The notes beneath the pieces are model-generated. The model saw only the letters and a list, made by a program, of their open reading frames with translations. It had not been told where the DNA came from and did not search any database. From Bacteroidota bacterium (GTDB lineage Bacteria; Bacteroidota; Bacteroidia; Flavobacteriales_D; Crocinitomicaceae), in NCBI GenBank assembly GCA_016192075.1, contig JACPUU010000001.1:1-64000 (forward strand): a stretch of DNA of 64,000 nt, read 5' to 3'. Made by a program: the position numbers and the translations under genes. Positions 52,499 through 60,541 of the stretch are shown piece by piece. Position 1 is the stretch's first letter, and every line of letters starts with the position of its first letter.

Positions 52499-53358
52499 TG
52501 TTTGTTGCATCGAACCTGCTCCGTGATTTGCTGCCTTATTTCAAACGAAAATTAAAGGCCGTTTACGACGAGCGTGAAATAGAAAGTATTTTTTTTCTGA
52601 TTTGTGAAAACCGTTTCGGCCTCAAAAAAATGGAGGCCCTTGGGGGTGATAAACGACTAACCGAATCAGAATTACTTGAATTCCGTGACCTGGTAAACCG
52701 CCTGTCTGCACATGAACCGGTTCAATACCTGCTGGGCAACACCGTGTTTTATGGACTAACGTTTAACGTTACGCCGGATGTGCTTATTCCAAGACCAGAA
52801 ACGGAAGAATTGGTTGATCTTGTAATTAAAAAGTATAAACATCAAAGCAATTTACGGGTATTGGATATTGGTACAGGTTCAGGGTGTATAGCCATTGCGC
52901 TTCAGCTTCACTTGAAAGAAAGTGACGTTACAGCTGTCGATATTTCAGAAAACGCCATTCAACTGGCGCGCGAAAATGCTCTGCAGAACAAAGCCATTGT
53001 GCAATTTTTGCAGATGGATATTTTTTCAAATCAGGTAAATTCTCTTGGTATTTTTGACGTGATTATCAGCAATCCACCCTATATACCGGATGCAGACAAA
53101 AATGCCATGCATAAAAATGTGCTCAATTTTGAACCGCACCTGGCCCTGTTCGTTCCGGACAGTGACCCTCTAAAATTTTACAAAACCATACTGGATTTCG
53201 CACAGACACATTTATCTGAAAAGGGCGAGGTTTATTTTGAAATTCATCCTGATTACGGTCAGGCAATTCTGGCTTACGCCCGTTCAAAACATTTTACCAA
53301 CGCGGTACTGGTTAACGATCTTTCAGGTAAAAACCGTTTTGCCATCATCTCAAATTAA
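52498..53358 (+). CDS. prmC: Release factor glutamine methyltransferase
   Basis: A 286-residue SAM-dependent enzyme that methylates the GGQ glutamine of peptide release factors. An N-terminal helical domain ends HEPVQYLLG. The methyltransferase fold has DVLIPRPETEELV, LDIGTGSGCIAIAL (SAM loop, near 123) and the catalytic NPPYIP at 192-197. The ATG overlaps the PorE-like gene stop by one base. A terminator follows directly, so this gene ends the unit. Confidence 0.95.
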   Translation: MFVASNLLRDLLPYFKRKLKAVYDEREIESIFFLICENRFGLKKMEALGGDKRLTESELLEFRDLVNRLSAHEPVQYLLGNTVFYGLTFNVTPDVLIPRPETEELVDLVIKKYKHQSNLRVLDIGTGSGCIAIALQLHLKESDVTAVDISENAIQLARENALQNKAIVQFLQMDIFSNQVNSLGIFDVIISNPPYIPDADKNAMHKNVLNFEPHLALFVPDSDPLKFYKTILDFAQTHLSEKGEVYFEIHPDYGQAILAYARSKHFTNAVLVNDLSGKNRFAIISN

Positions 53359-53361
53359 AAA

Positions 53362-53400
53362 GCCCGGGATTGTTTCAGAATCCCGGGCCTTATTATTCTT
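53362..53400 (+). terminator. Intrinsic terminator after prmC
   Basis: Perfect 10-bp arms gcccgggatt/aatcccgggc (53362-53371, 53379-53388) around a 7-base loop, followed by a T-rich stretch. An A-run precedes it, so it may work both ways. Confidence 0.8.
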
Positions 53401-53480
53401 TGGTTCTTAGTAACTGTCAGGAAATTTTATTTCGAAATGTAGTACTATAATCAGCTTTTGAGGTGTCATCATTTTGATTT

Positions 53481-53512
53481 CCCGCTGATCGCGATACTTC
53501 GCGATCAGCGGG
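53481..53512. repeat. 14-bp perfect hairpin
   Basis: cccgctgatcgcga (53481-53494) and tcgcgatcagcggg (53499-53512) with loop tact. It lies 59 bases beyond the stop of the minus-strand adhesin gene and could end its transcript; the words resemble the element at 1411-1570. Confidence 0.7.
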
Positions 53513-53570
53513 AGAATAGACCTCTTCTTTTGACGGTTAAAAAAAATCCTAACAGTTACTTAGAAGAAAT

Positions 53571-55973
53571 CTAGTTCAGTATCAGCTTTTGCGTAATTAC
53601 TTTATCAGCTGCATAAATTTTAACCAGGTAAACACCTGCTGCCATCTGATCGGTTGCAATGTTTGTATTGTTGGTTACAATTGCACCGCTGTGCACCAGG
53701 TTTCCGCTGAGGTCCATAATTTCATACGACTGAACTGTTTCAACCTGGTCAATGTGAATCACAAAAAAGTCATTTGCCGGATTCGGATAAATGGAGATTA
53801 CACCCAGGTCAGCATCCTGAATCTGAGCGGTAGAACCACCCGGCATAAACACAGAGGCTGATTTGTTAGAGCGCGATGAATTGTGATCCTGTACTTTGGT
53901 AGATGTACACGGGTCAGCCAGGTTAAAGGATACCATGTAATCTAACCCCGCAATAACCGGAGGTGTATCAGCATAGGTGTTGGTTCCGAAAGGGAGATTT
54001 GCAACTGTTGTCCATCCGTTGGTAGCGTCATGGCGGAATAAATCAATAGATGTATAATTCAATCCCTCATAATCGTCCCAGTTTACGGCATAATCAATCG
54101 AGTTTGTAGTAGAGGTTACCACGTGAATGGTTTTGTGTACATAACTTCCCGGGCTTACATTTCCGCAGTTGTCATAAGCCTCCAGGTAATATCTCCAGGA
54201 CCGGTCAACCGGTGATGCGTCGTTGTCCTGGTAAAATGATTCCAGTTCATACGGCCGCGAAGCAACCAATTCAAATACTCCATAAACAGATGTTTCACGG
54301 TAAATATTGAATCCGTCAATTTGCGGCTGTGACAAGTCTTTTTCCCATACAATCATATTATAAACCAGGGATGTGTCAACTGTAAGCAAACAAATTTCAG
54401 GTTTTTCAGGCGCTGCATTGCTTAATACAAAGGTATGATTGAAAACACAGCCATCAAGCGCTGTAACAGTCAGTTCATATTCACCGGCAGGCACGTTTTC
54501 AAGGTCTTCGGTTGTTTGCCCGGTGTTCCACGATATACTTACAATCGGTGGTCCCCATGGATAAATGTCCAGGTCAATTGCACCGTCTGTTGCTCCACAG
54601 GTAGGCTGCGTCATATAATTTACATACGCTGAAGGGCTGCCAGCAGCATAGACATTGTGCCAGTAAGTAAGCTGGCATCCGGTAACGACATCTGTCACCA
54701 GGCAGGAGTATGAACCAGATGGCACCCCAAATAAATCCTGCGATGTGGCAGAGGTATTCCACAGGTAGGTATACGTACCGGATCCGTCGTAAATGTCATA
54801 GTCAATAATTCCGTCAGCGCCGCTGCAGCTTGCATCGGTTGAGTTTACATTTTGTTCATACATGGAAGGCAGTGCATTTACGTACGTCGTGTAGTTTGCC
54901 TCGCATCCGGCATCGGTTCTGACTTCAACCACATATTCACCTTTGTGAACACCAGTCAGGTTTGCCGTAGTTTGTCCGTTTGACCAGTAGATGTAATTGA
55001 CCGTACCTAGTGTTGAAACAATATTGAGATCAACGCCACCGTCTTCGCTGACATATTTACAGGTCTCGTCGTAAAAAGCACTCTCTGATACATCTACTTC
55101 CACATCACTTATCTGTGCCAGGGCAACAGCTTTACAGCCATTTGCATCCGTCACATTCATGTAATAATTGCCGGCAGGTAAATTGGTCACATCAGTAGGT
55201 ATTGAACTCACCGTTTCTGAAAAACCGGTTGACCAGTAAATATCAAATGGCATGGCAGATCCGCTGATGAAAGAAGCAACCATTCCATCTGCATTTCCGC
55301 AGGTAGAAGTAGAGGGACTGACAGATACGTTTGGCGGAAGGTTGATTGTTGGTCCGGCTGATAATGCATTGCCAACGCAGCCTGCCGCATTGCTGAATGT
55401 GTAGGATATAGAACCTCCTCCGTCTGCATAATATTTGTCAGGATCAAACATGTAGCTTGCATTACCGGCTCCCCAGCTGAATGAACCGTCTGACGGGATA
55501 GCGTATGCTCTCAGGTCAACCGGGTTATCGTTTTTACAAAATGAAAGGCTGGAAATATTAAAGCTGGATGTAAGTGTGCCGTAAACGGCAACGTTGTTAA
55601 TTGTCTGACCGGTTGTAATACCGCCATCAGCTACCGCATTTCCGGTAATGGTAAAGGTAATGTTTGAGAGGTTCAGTCCGCTTGCAAGGCCCGTTCCGGG
55701 GTCAGCGGTAATGGAAAACGTACGGATTGTTGCACCGGCAGAATAAGCGGGACTGGTAGGGGCCACGTTGTAAAGGTCAGCACCGTCATAGGTAACAATG
55801 GTCAGGTAAGTACTGTCCATGTCCAAATCCTCTACCTGTATGGTATGAACCAGCGCAAAATCATAATCACCGTTGCACATGGTATCAATTTCATAACTCA
55901 GCAGGGTAGGTAAATTTTGCGCAGCAGCTCCAAGGGAGAGCAGCAAAAAAACGCCAAGGGTAATGTGTTTCAT
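53571..55973 (-). CDS. SprB-repeat T9SS surface protein, copy A
   Basis: An 800-residue exported protein with signal peptide (about 1-18). The N-terminal beta region (about 20-215) is followed by four SprB-type repeats of about 75 residues (DIYWSTGFSETV, DANGCKA style endings), then a fibronectin-III-like part (NMIVWEKDLSQ, FNIYRET) and a T9SS type A domain ending ISIYPNPANDFFVIHI, MAAGVYLVKIYA. SprB-like proteins are cell-surface adhesins, in some species used for gliding. It is a tandem paralogue of the next gene upstream, with a separate promoter box at 55993-56000. Confidence 0.88.
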   Translation of the reverse strand: MKHITLGVFLLLSLGAAAQNLPTLLSYEIDTMCNGDYDFALVHTIQVEDLDMDSTYLTIVTYDGADLYNVAPTSPAYSAGATIRTFSITADPGTGLASGLNLSNITFTITGNAVADGGITTGQTINNVAVYGTLTSSFNISSLSFCKNDNPVDLRAYAIPSDGSFSWGAGNASYMFDPDKYYADGGGSISYTFSNAAGCVGNALSAGPTINLPPNVSVSPSTSTCGNADGMVASFISGSAMPFDIYWSTGFSETVSSIPTDVTNLPAGNYYMNVTDANGCKAVALAQISDVEVDVSESAFYDETCKYVSEDGGVDLNIVSTLGTVNYIYWSNGQTTANLTGVHKGEYVVEVRTDAGCEANYTTYVNALPSMYEQNVNSTDASCSGADGIIDYDIYDGSGTYTYLWNTSATSQDLFGVPSGSYSCLVTDVVTGCQLTYWHNVYAAGSPSAYVNYMTQPTCGATDGAIDLDIYPWGPPIVSISWNTGQTTEDLENVPAGEYELTVTALDGCVFNHTFVLSNAAPEKPEICLLTVDTSLVYNMIVWEKDLSQPQIDGFNIYRETSVYGVFELVASRPYELESFYQDNDASPVDRSWRYYLEAYDNCGNVSPGSYVHKTIHVVTSTTNSIDYAVNWDDYEGLNYTSIDLFRHDATNGWTTVANLPFGTNTYADTPPVIAGLDYMVSFNLADPCTSTKVQDHNSSRSNKSASVFMPGGSTAQIQDADLGVISIYPNPANDFFVIHIDQVETVQSYEIMDLSGNLVHSGAIVTNNTNIATDQMAAGVYLVKIYAADKVITQKLILN

Positions 55974-55992
55974 AGGACTAAAGAATAGATAA

Positions 55993-56000
55993 CAAAGGTA
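55993..56000 (-). promoter_or_regulatory. -7 promoter box (TACCTTTG) for adhesin copy A
   Basis: TAnnTTTG on the minus strand, 19 bases before the start at 55973. It lies after the terminator of copy B, so the paralogues are transcribed separately. Confidence 0.6.
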
Positions 56001-56058
56001 AGACTATATTTCGTTTAGTTTTTAAAAGTAAAAGACGAATCATTTAGAAGTAACGACG

Positions 56059-56088
56059 AAAAAAAAAGACCTTCGGTTGGGAAGGTCT
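56059..56088 (-). terminator. Intrinsic terminator of adhesin copy B
   Basis: Perfect 8-bp arms agaccttc/gaaggtct (56067-56074, 56081-56088) with a 6-base loop. On the minus strand a run of T follows (56059-56067). A T-rich stretch is also present on the plus side. Confidence 0.88.
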
Positions 56089-56110
56089 CTCTTTTTAGTT
56101 TGGATTAAGT

Positions 56111-58498
56111 CTAATTTTTTACAAATTTCTGAACCACTATTTTTGTGTCAGATACCAGGTGCAGCGTATAAATACCCGCTGACAAGTCAGCCAGTTCAAT
56201 GGTTGTATTTGTTGAAAAAATGGTACCGGAAGCAATCAGTTTGCCATTCAGATCACGCACCTCATAATTCTGAAACAGTTCAGGTTTGTCTACATGCAGC
56301 GTAATAAGTTCAGATGCCGGATTCGGGTAAAGTGAAATGTATCCCAGGTCAGTATCCTGAATCTGAGCGGTAGAACCGCCGGGCATAAATACAGAGGCTG
56401 ATTTGTTGGAGCGTGACGAATTGTGGTCCTGCACTTTGGTAGATGTACACGGATCACTCAGGTTAAATGTCACCAGGTAATCAAGACCCGTAATAACCGG
56501 TGGTGTATCGGCGTATGTATTTGTTCCGTAAGGGAGGCTGGTGCCAACTGTTACCCAGCCGTTGGTAGGGTCATACCGGTGAAGATCAACAGAACTGTAT
56601 GAGATTCCTTCATAATCATCCCAGTGGAGCACATAATCAATACCGTTGGATGTCGTTGCAACCACGTGAATGGTTTTGTGAATAAAGGCAGGGAAACTTT
56701 CACCGCCGCAATCATCATAAGTGGTGATGTAATACCTCCAGGAATTGTCCATTGGAGAGGCTACGTTGTCCTGGTAAAATGATTCCAGCGCATAAGGGCG
56801 TGAGTCTACTTTTTCAAAAATACCAAAGGTGCTTGTTTCACGGTAAATGTTGAAACCGGCAATGTCCTGGCTGATGTCTTTTTCCCACACAACCATGTTG
56901 TATACAAGTGACGTATCTACGGTAAGCAAACAAATACTTGGCTGATACGGCTTGCTGTTTGGAATAACAACTTTTAATTCACCCATGCAGCCATTTACAT
57001 CCAGCGCGGTAATGAAATAGGTACCGGCAGGTACGTTGGTAAGATCTTCGGTTAACTGACCGGTATTCCAACTGGTACTGATAATGGGAGATGGAGCGTA
57101 AATTCCAATATCAACGCCTCCGGTGGTCATATTACAAGCCGCTTTTGTTACTTCGTTTATGTACACAGACGGTCCGTTAAATGCATCCAGGTTCTTTGAC
57201 CACGACCATGAACAGCCGGTTACCTGGTCAGTAATAACGCAGGTGTAAATGCCTGAAGGAATGTTGTAAATATCTTCGGTAGTTGCGCCGTTACTCCATG
57301 CCCAGTTATAAGTTCCGGATCCGCCAAAAGAAGAAATTTCAATTCCACTGCTGCCACCCCCCGGCATGGTACAATCTGCAGGTATCATATTGTCAACAGA
57401 TACACTTAGTTTTGGCAGTGCGCCTACTGTGAACGTATAAAATCCCTGGCAATTCATGTCTGTATGAATTTGTACGGTATAATCTCCGGCTTTTAATCCG
57501 CTGATATCTTCTGTGGTACTGCCGTTGTTCCAGAAAACGTAGTCAACAGTTCCGTTGGTCGAAAGTACGTTCAGATCGATGGCACCGTCAAATGATTGTC
57601 CAATGCATGTTTCATTGGTTATTGTTTCGGTTACATCCAGGTCTCCGTCACTTACCTGTGCAATTCCCATTGCTTTACAGCCGTTGGCATCCACAACATT
57701 GATATAATAATTACCAGATGACAGGTTATTTACAATGGAACTGGATGAAACTGTTTCAGAAAAACCAGTTGTCCAGTTTACGTCAAACGGAATGGCGTCT
57801 CCCAGAATAGCTGCAATAGCCGAACCATCAGCATTTCCGCAGGTACTACTGTTTGAACTGACAGAAACAGTAGGGGCATTGGCGGTGACCACATAAGTCA
57901 TCTGGTTACCAGAACATCCGTTGGCATCGGTATAGGTGTAAACAATTCCGTCGCCGGGGTCAGCTGCATAATATTCCGGATCAAAAAACGGAGACGAGGT
58001 ACCGTCGTTGTACGAAATTAAACCACCAACCGGACTTACATAAGGAGCCGGATCTACCGGGTTTCCGTTACTGCAAAAAACGGTAGAAGAGAAATCAATA
58101 ACGACCTGAGGCCCCTGGCGTACACCAACATCAAGCAAGTCAACATTGGTTGTTAATCCACCACCAACCAGGTCAACATTGATATTGGATAAACTCACAC
58201 CTGCCGGTATACCGGTATTTGCATAAATCTCAATCTGGAAAGTCCGCAACGAAGATCCCGGGTCATAGGTTGGCGGAACAACAACATAGGTATACCCAAT
58301 GAGGCCGCTGTCAAATCCAATTACGTTGATATACGTACTGTCATTGTCAAGGTCTTCTACCACCAGGTTATAAACACCATAGCCATAATCATTTTCGCAA
58401 ATGGTATCAACCTCATAGCTGATAAGGGTAGGAGCCGATTGTGCAACAGCTATCATTGGGGTAAATACCAGTAATGCAACAACAAGTTTTTTTATCAT
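56111..58498 (-). CDS. SprB-repeat T9SS surface protein, copy B
   Basis: A 795-residue exported protein. The ATG at 58498 gives the signal peptide (IKKLVVALLVFTPMIAVAQ); the frame to 58591 is unsupported and overruns the promoter. Layout equals copy A: N-terminal beta region, four SprB-type repeats (DVNWTTGFSETVSS, DANGCKAMG), a fibronectin-like segment (NMVVWEKDISQ), then a linker and T9SS type A domain (ISLYPNPASELITLHV). Identity between copies is highest in the fibronectin part and in the linker around VFMPGGSTAQIQD, and lowest in the repeats. Both proteins are expected on the cell surface. Confidence 0.88.
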   Translation of the reverse strand: MIKKLVVALLVFTPMIAVAQSAPTLISYEVDTICENDYGYGVYNLVVEDLDNDSTYINVIGFDSGLIGYTYVVVPPTYDPGSSLRTFQIEIYANTGIPAGVSLSNINVDLVGGGLTTNVDLLDVGVRQGPQVVIDFSSTVFCSNGNPVDPAPYVSPVGGLISYNDGTSSPFFDPEYYAADPGDGIVYTYTDANGCSGNQMTYVVTANAPTVSVSSNSSTCGNADGSAIAAILGDAIPFDVNWTTGFSETVSSSSIVNNLSSGNYYINVVDANGCKAMGIAQVSDGDLDVTETITNETCIGQSFDGAIDLNVLSTNGTVDYVFWNNGSTTEDISGLKAGDYTVQIHTDMNCQGFYTFTVGALPKLSVSVDNMIPADCTMPGGGSSGIEISSFGGSGTYNWAWSNGATTEDIYNIPSGIYTCVITDQVTGCSWSWSKNLDAFNGPSVYINEVTKAACNMTTGGVDIGIYAPSPIISTSWNTGQLTEDLTNVPAGTYFITALDVNGCMGELKVVIPNSKPYQPSICLLTVDTSLVYNMVVWEKDISQDIAGFNIYRETSTFGIFEKVDSRPYALESFYQDNVASPMDNSWRYYITTYDDCGGESFPAFIHKTIHVVATTSNGIDYVLHWDDYEGISYSSVDLHRYDPTNGWVTVGTSLPYGTNTYADTPPVITGLDYLVTFNLSDPCTSTKVQDHNSSRSNKSASVFMPGGSTAQIQDTDLGYISLYPNPASELITLHVDKPELFQNYEVRDLNGKLIASGTIFSTNTTIELADLSAGIYTLHLVSDTKIVVQKFVKN

Positions 58499-58520
58499 AA
58501 TGCAGGGAATTAGAATACAA

Positions 58521-58528
58521 CAAATATA
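58521..58528 (-). promoter_or_regulatory. -7 promoter box (TATATTTG) for adhesin copy B
   Basis: TAnnTTTG on the minus strand, 22 bases before the start at 58498, inside the unsupported extended frame. Confidence 0.6.
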
Positions 58529-58673
58529 CGTAAAGGATCGACCAACCGTTGAACGCCTTCGATTAAAAGTTATCAATACTTGCAAAGCCACTTGATTTTT
58601 TGGGGATGTTTATGGCTTGCATAAGTCTTTCTGCTTCTGTGTTTTGGAGAGGTATCCGGCATTTTTCAGGAAC

Positions 58674-58701
58674 AAAAAAAGGACCCCGTAAAAGGTCCTT
58701 T
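58674..58701 (-). terminator. Intrinsic terminator of the thiolase gene
   Basis: Perfect 8-bp arms aaaggacc/ggtccttt (58678-58685, 58694-58701). On the minus strand seven T follow (58674-58680). Confidence 0.85.
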
Positions 58702-58728
58702 GTAAAATCCGATACCGGTTTTTACCGG

Positions 58729-59904
58729 TTAAACGTTTTCAATAACCATGGCTGAAGCGCCGCCACCGCCATTACAGATAGCAGCTGCACCCAGTTTTCC
58801 ACCGTTTTGTTTCAGTACGTTGATCAGTGTAACAATGATTCTTGAACCAGAGTTTCCAAGTGGGTGTCCAAGCGCAACGGCGCCTCCGTTCACATCTACT
58901 TTGGCAGGGTCCAGTCCCAGTTCTTTCATATTGGCAAGTCCAACTACAGCAAAAGCCTGGTTAAGTTCCCAGAAGTCAATATCAGCTGTTTTCAAACCTG
59001 CTTTGGCAAGTGCTTTTGGAAGTGCCAGTGAAGGTGCTGTTGTAAACCATTCCGGTGCCTGTGCAGCATCTGCATAAGCACGTATTTTGGCAACAGGTTT
59101 CAGGTTGTATTTCTGAACCGCTTCGGCACTGGCAAGAATCAGGGCAGAAGCTCCGTCATTGAGGGTGGATGCATTTGCTGCCGTAACAGTTCCTGCTTTA
59201 TCAAATACCGGAGCCAGTGTTGGAATCCGGTCCAGGTTTACGTTTTTATATTCCTCATCTTCATTCACCACAATCGGGTCACCTTTGCGCTGCGGAACAG
59301 AAACAGAAACCACTTCATCTTTGAATTTTCCGGCAGCCCATGCGGCAGCAGAACGTTTATAAGAGTCTACTGTAAATTTATCCTGCTCTTCGCGGGAAAT
59401 GTTTTTTTCTTTGGCACATTTTTCAGCACAAACACCCATGTGAACCTGGTTGTATACATCGGTCAAACCGTCCTTCACCATACCGTCAATCATTTTTACA
59501 TCACCCAGTTTGGTAGCAGAGCGTGCATGGTAATAATGTGGAACAAGGCTCATGTTTTCCATACCGCCGGCTACAACAATCTGATTATCTCCGGTTGCAA
59601 TACTTTGTGCAGCAAGGCTGATGGCTTTCATACCCGATGCACATACTTTATTCACCGTTGTACAGGGTACATTATTTCCTAACCCGGCAAATAGAGCAGC
59701 CTGGCGGGCAGGTGCCTGACCCAGGTTAGCCTGGAGTACGTTACCCATAAATACTTCGTCCACTAATTTGGAATCAATTCCGGCTTTTTCAAGAGCGCCT
59801 TTAATAGCGGTTGCACCCAGTTGAGTTGCAGAAACCGTTGAGAGTGCACCTCCAAAACTTCCGATTGGCGTACGTACGGCCGAAATAATATAAATGTCTT
59901 TCAT
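58729..59904 (-). CDS. Acetyl-CoA C-acyltransferase (thiolase)
   Basis: A 391-residue thiolase. Catalytic residues are Cys88 (NKVCASGM), His347 (GGAVALGHPLG) and Cys377 (AICNGGGGAS), with the N-terminal ISAVRTPIGSFGG and WELNQAFAV near 310. Length and motifs fit the acetyl-CoA acetyltransferase type that joins two acetyl-CoA or cleaves 3-oxoacyl-CoA. It complements the hydroxybutyryl-CoA dehydrogenase at 5519-6409, though the genes are 50 kb apart. Promoter box at 59936 and terminator at 58674 make it a single-gene unit. Confidence 0.93.
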   Translation of the reverse strand: MKDIYIISAVRTPIGSFGGALSTVSATQLGATAIKGALEKAGIDSKLVDEVFMGNVLQANLGQAPARQAALFAGLGNNVPCTTVNKVCASGMKAISLAAQSIATGDNQIVVAGGMENMSLVPHYYHARSATKLGDVKMIDGMVKDGLTDVYNQVHMGVCAEKCAKEKNISREEQDKFTVDSYKRSAAAWAAGKFKDEVVSVSVPQRKGDPIVVNEDEEYKNVNLDRIPTLAPVFDKAGTVTAANASTLNDGASALILASAEAVQKYNLKPVAKIRAYADAAQAPEWFTTAPSLALPKALAKAGLKTADIDFWELNQAFAVVGLANMKELGLDPAKVDVNGGAVALGHPLGNSGSRIIVTLINVLKQNGGKLGAAAICNGGGGASAMVIENV

Positions 59905-59935
59905 AAATTTTTGTCTGTAGCTTATTATTGTGAGT

Positions 59936-59943
59936 CAAAATTA
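59936..59943 (-). promoter_or_regulatory. -7 promoter box (TAATTTTG) for the thiolase gene
   Basis: TAnnTTTG on the minus strand, 31 bases before the thiolase start. Confidence 0.5.
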
Positions 59944-60016
59944 GTAAAAATAAATACCCTATCATTTTATACCAAAAGTATATTTTGGATGGTGTTTTGG
60001 GGCTCTGGTCTTCTCC

Positions 60017-60329
60017 CCTTGACCGCGTGTTGCTAATACTATGCGAAAGTGAGGGTGACAGTAATTCAATGATTGGTGGTTTTAGTTTTTATGGGTGTTT
60101 GCAGTCACCCTCCTTAGTCCTCCCTGCGCCTCCGCCAAAGCTTCAGCGACACGCGGTCAAGGGAGGAAAGCCAGATCAAATTTTCTCCCCTTGAGGGGAG
60201 ATACAGAGGGGTGACAGTAATTCAATGACTGGCGGTTTTCGTTTTTATGGGTGTTTGCAGTCACCCTCCTTAGTCCTGCCTGCGCCTCCGCTAAAGCTTC
60301 AGCGATACGCGGTCAAGGGAGGAAAGCCA
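60017..60329. repeat. Direct repeat pair upstream of rpsA with inverted segments
   Basis: About 121 bases at 60053-60173 recur at 60209-60329 (offset 156) with few differences. An inverted segment ties them to the left edge: cccttgaccgcg near 60017 against cgcggtcaaggg near 60152. A short hairpin ctcccctt/gaggggag lies between the copies (60185-60200). The block fills most of the 637-bp gap between the thiolase gene and rpsA; no gene is visible. Confidence 0.8.
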
Positions 60330-60434
60330 AAATCCAACGAAGGAGCCATAGGGGAAGAGGTAGTTTTTGTTTATCGCAGATTGCCTCTTCCCTCAAAAAA
60401 GTGATAAAAACTTGCTCAAAAACCAAGAATAACC

Positions 60435-60442
60435 TATCTTTG
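60435..60442 (+). promoter_or_regulatory. rpsA promoter, -7 box (TATCTTTG) with CTTG 20 bases upstream
   Basis: TATCTTTGCACC matches the strong Bacteroidota -7 form, with CTTG at 60411-60414. The rpsA ATG at 60542 would then have a leader of about 90 bases, unusually long for this window. Confidence 0.72.
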
Positions 60443-60541
60443 CACCCCGCTTACAAGGGTAAGTGGGCCGGAAACCGAACCGGAAATTGTTTAACACGCT
60501 TGTTGAAATCGGGAAGACAGGCTACAAATCTTAATGCCCAA

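Noticed and set aside
59985-60194. 69-codon ORF upstream of rpsA
   Set aside because: Covers the direct-repeat block and has no recognisable feature.
60251-60541. 97-codon upstream extension of rpsA
   Set aside because: It crosses the direct repeat and the promoter box at 60435, and its composition is unlike the S1 protein.
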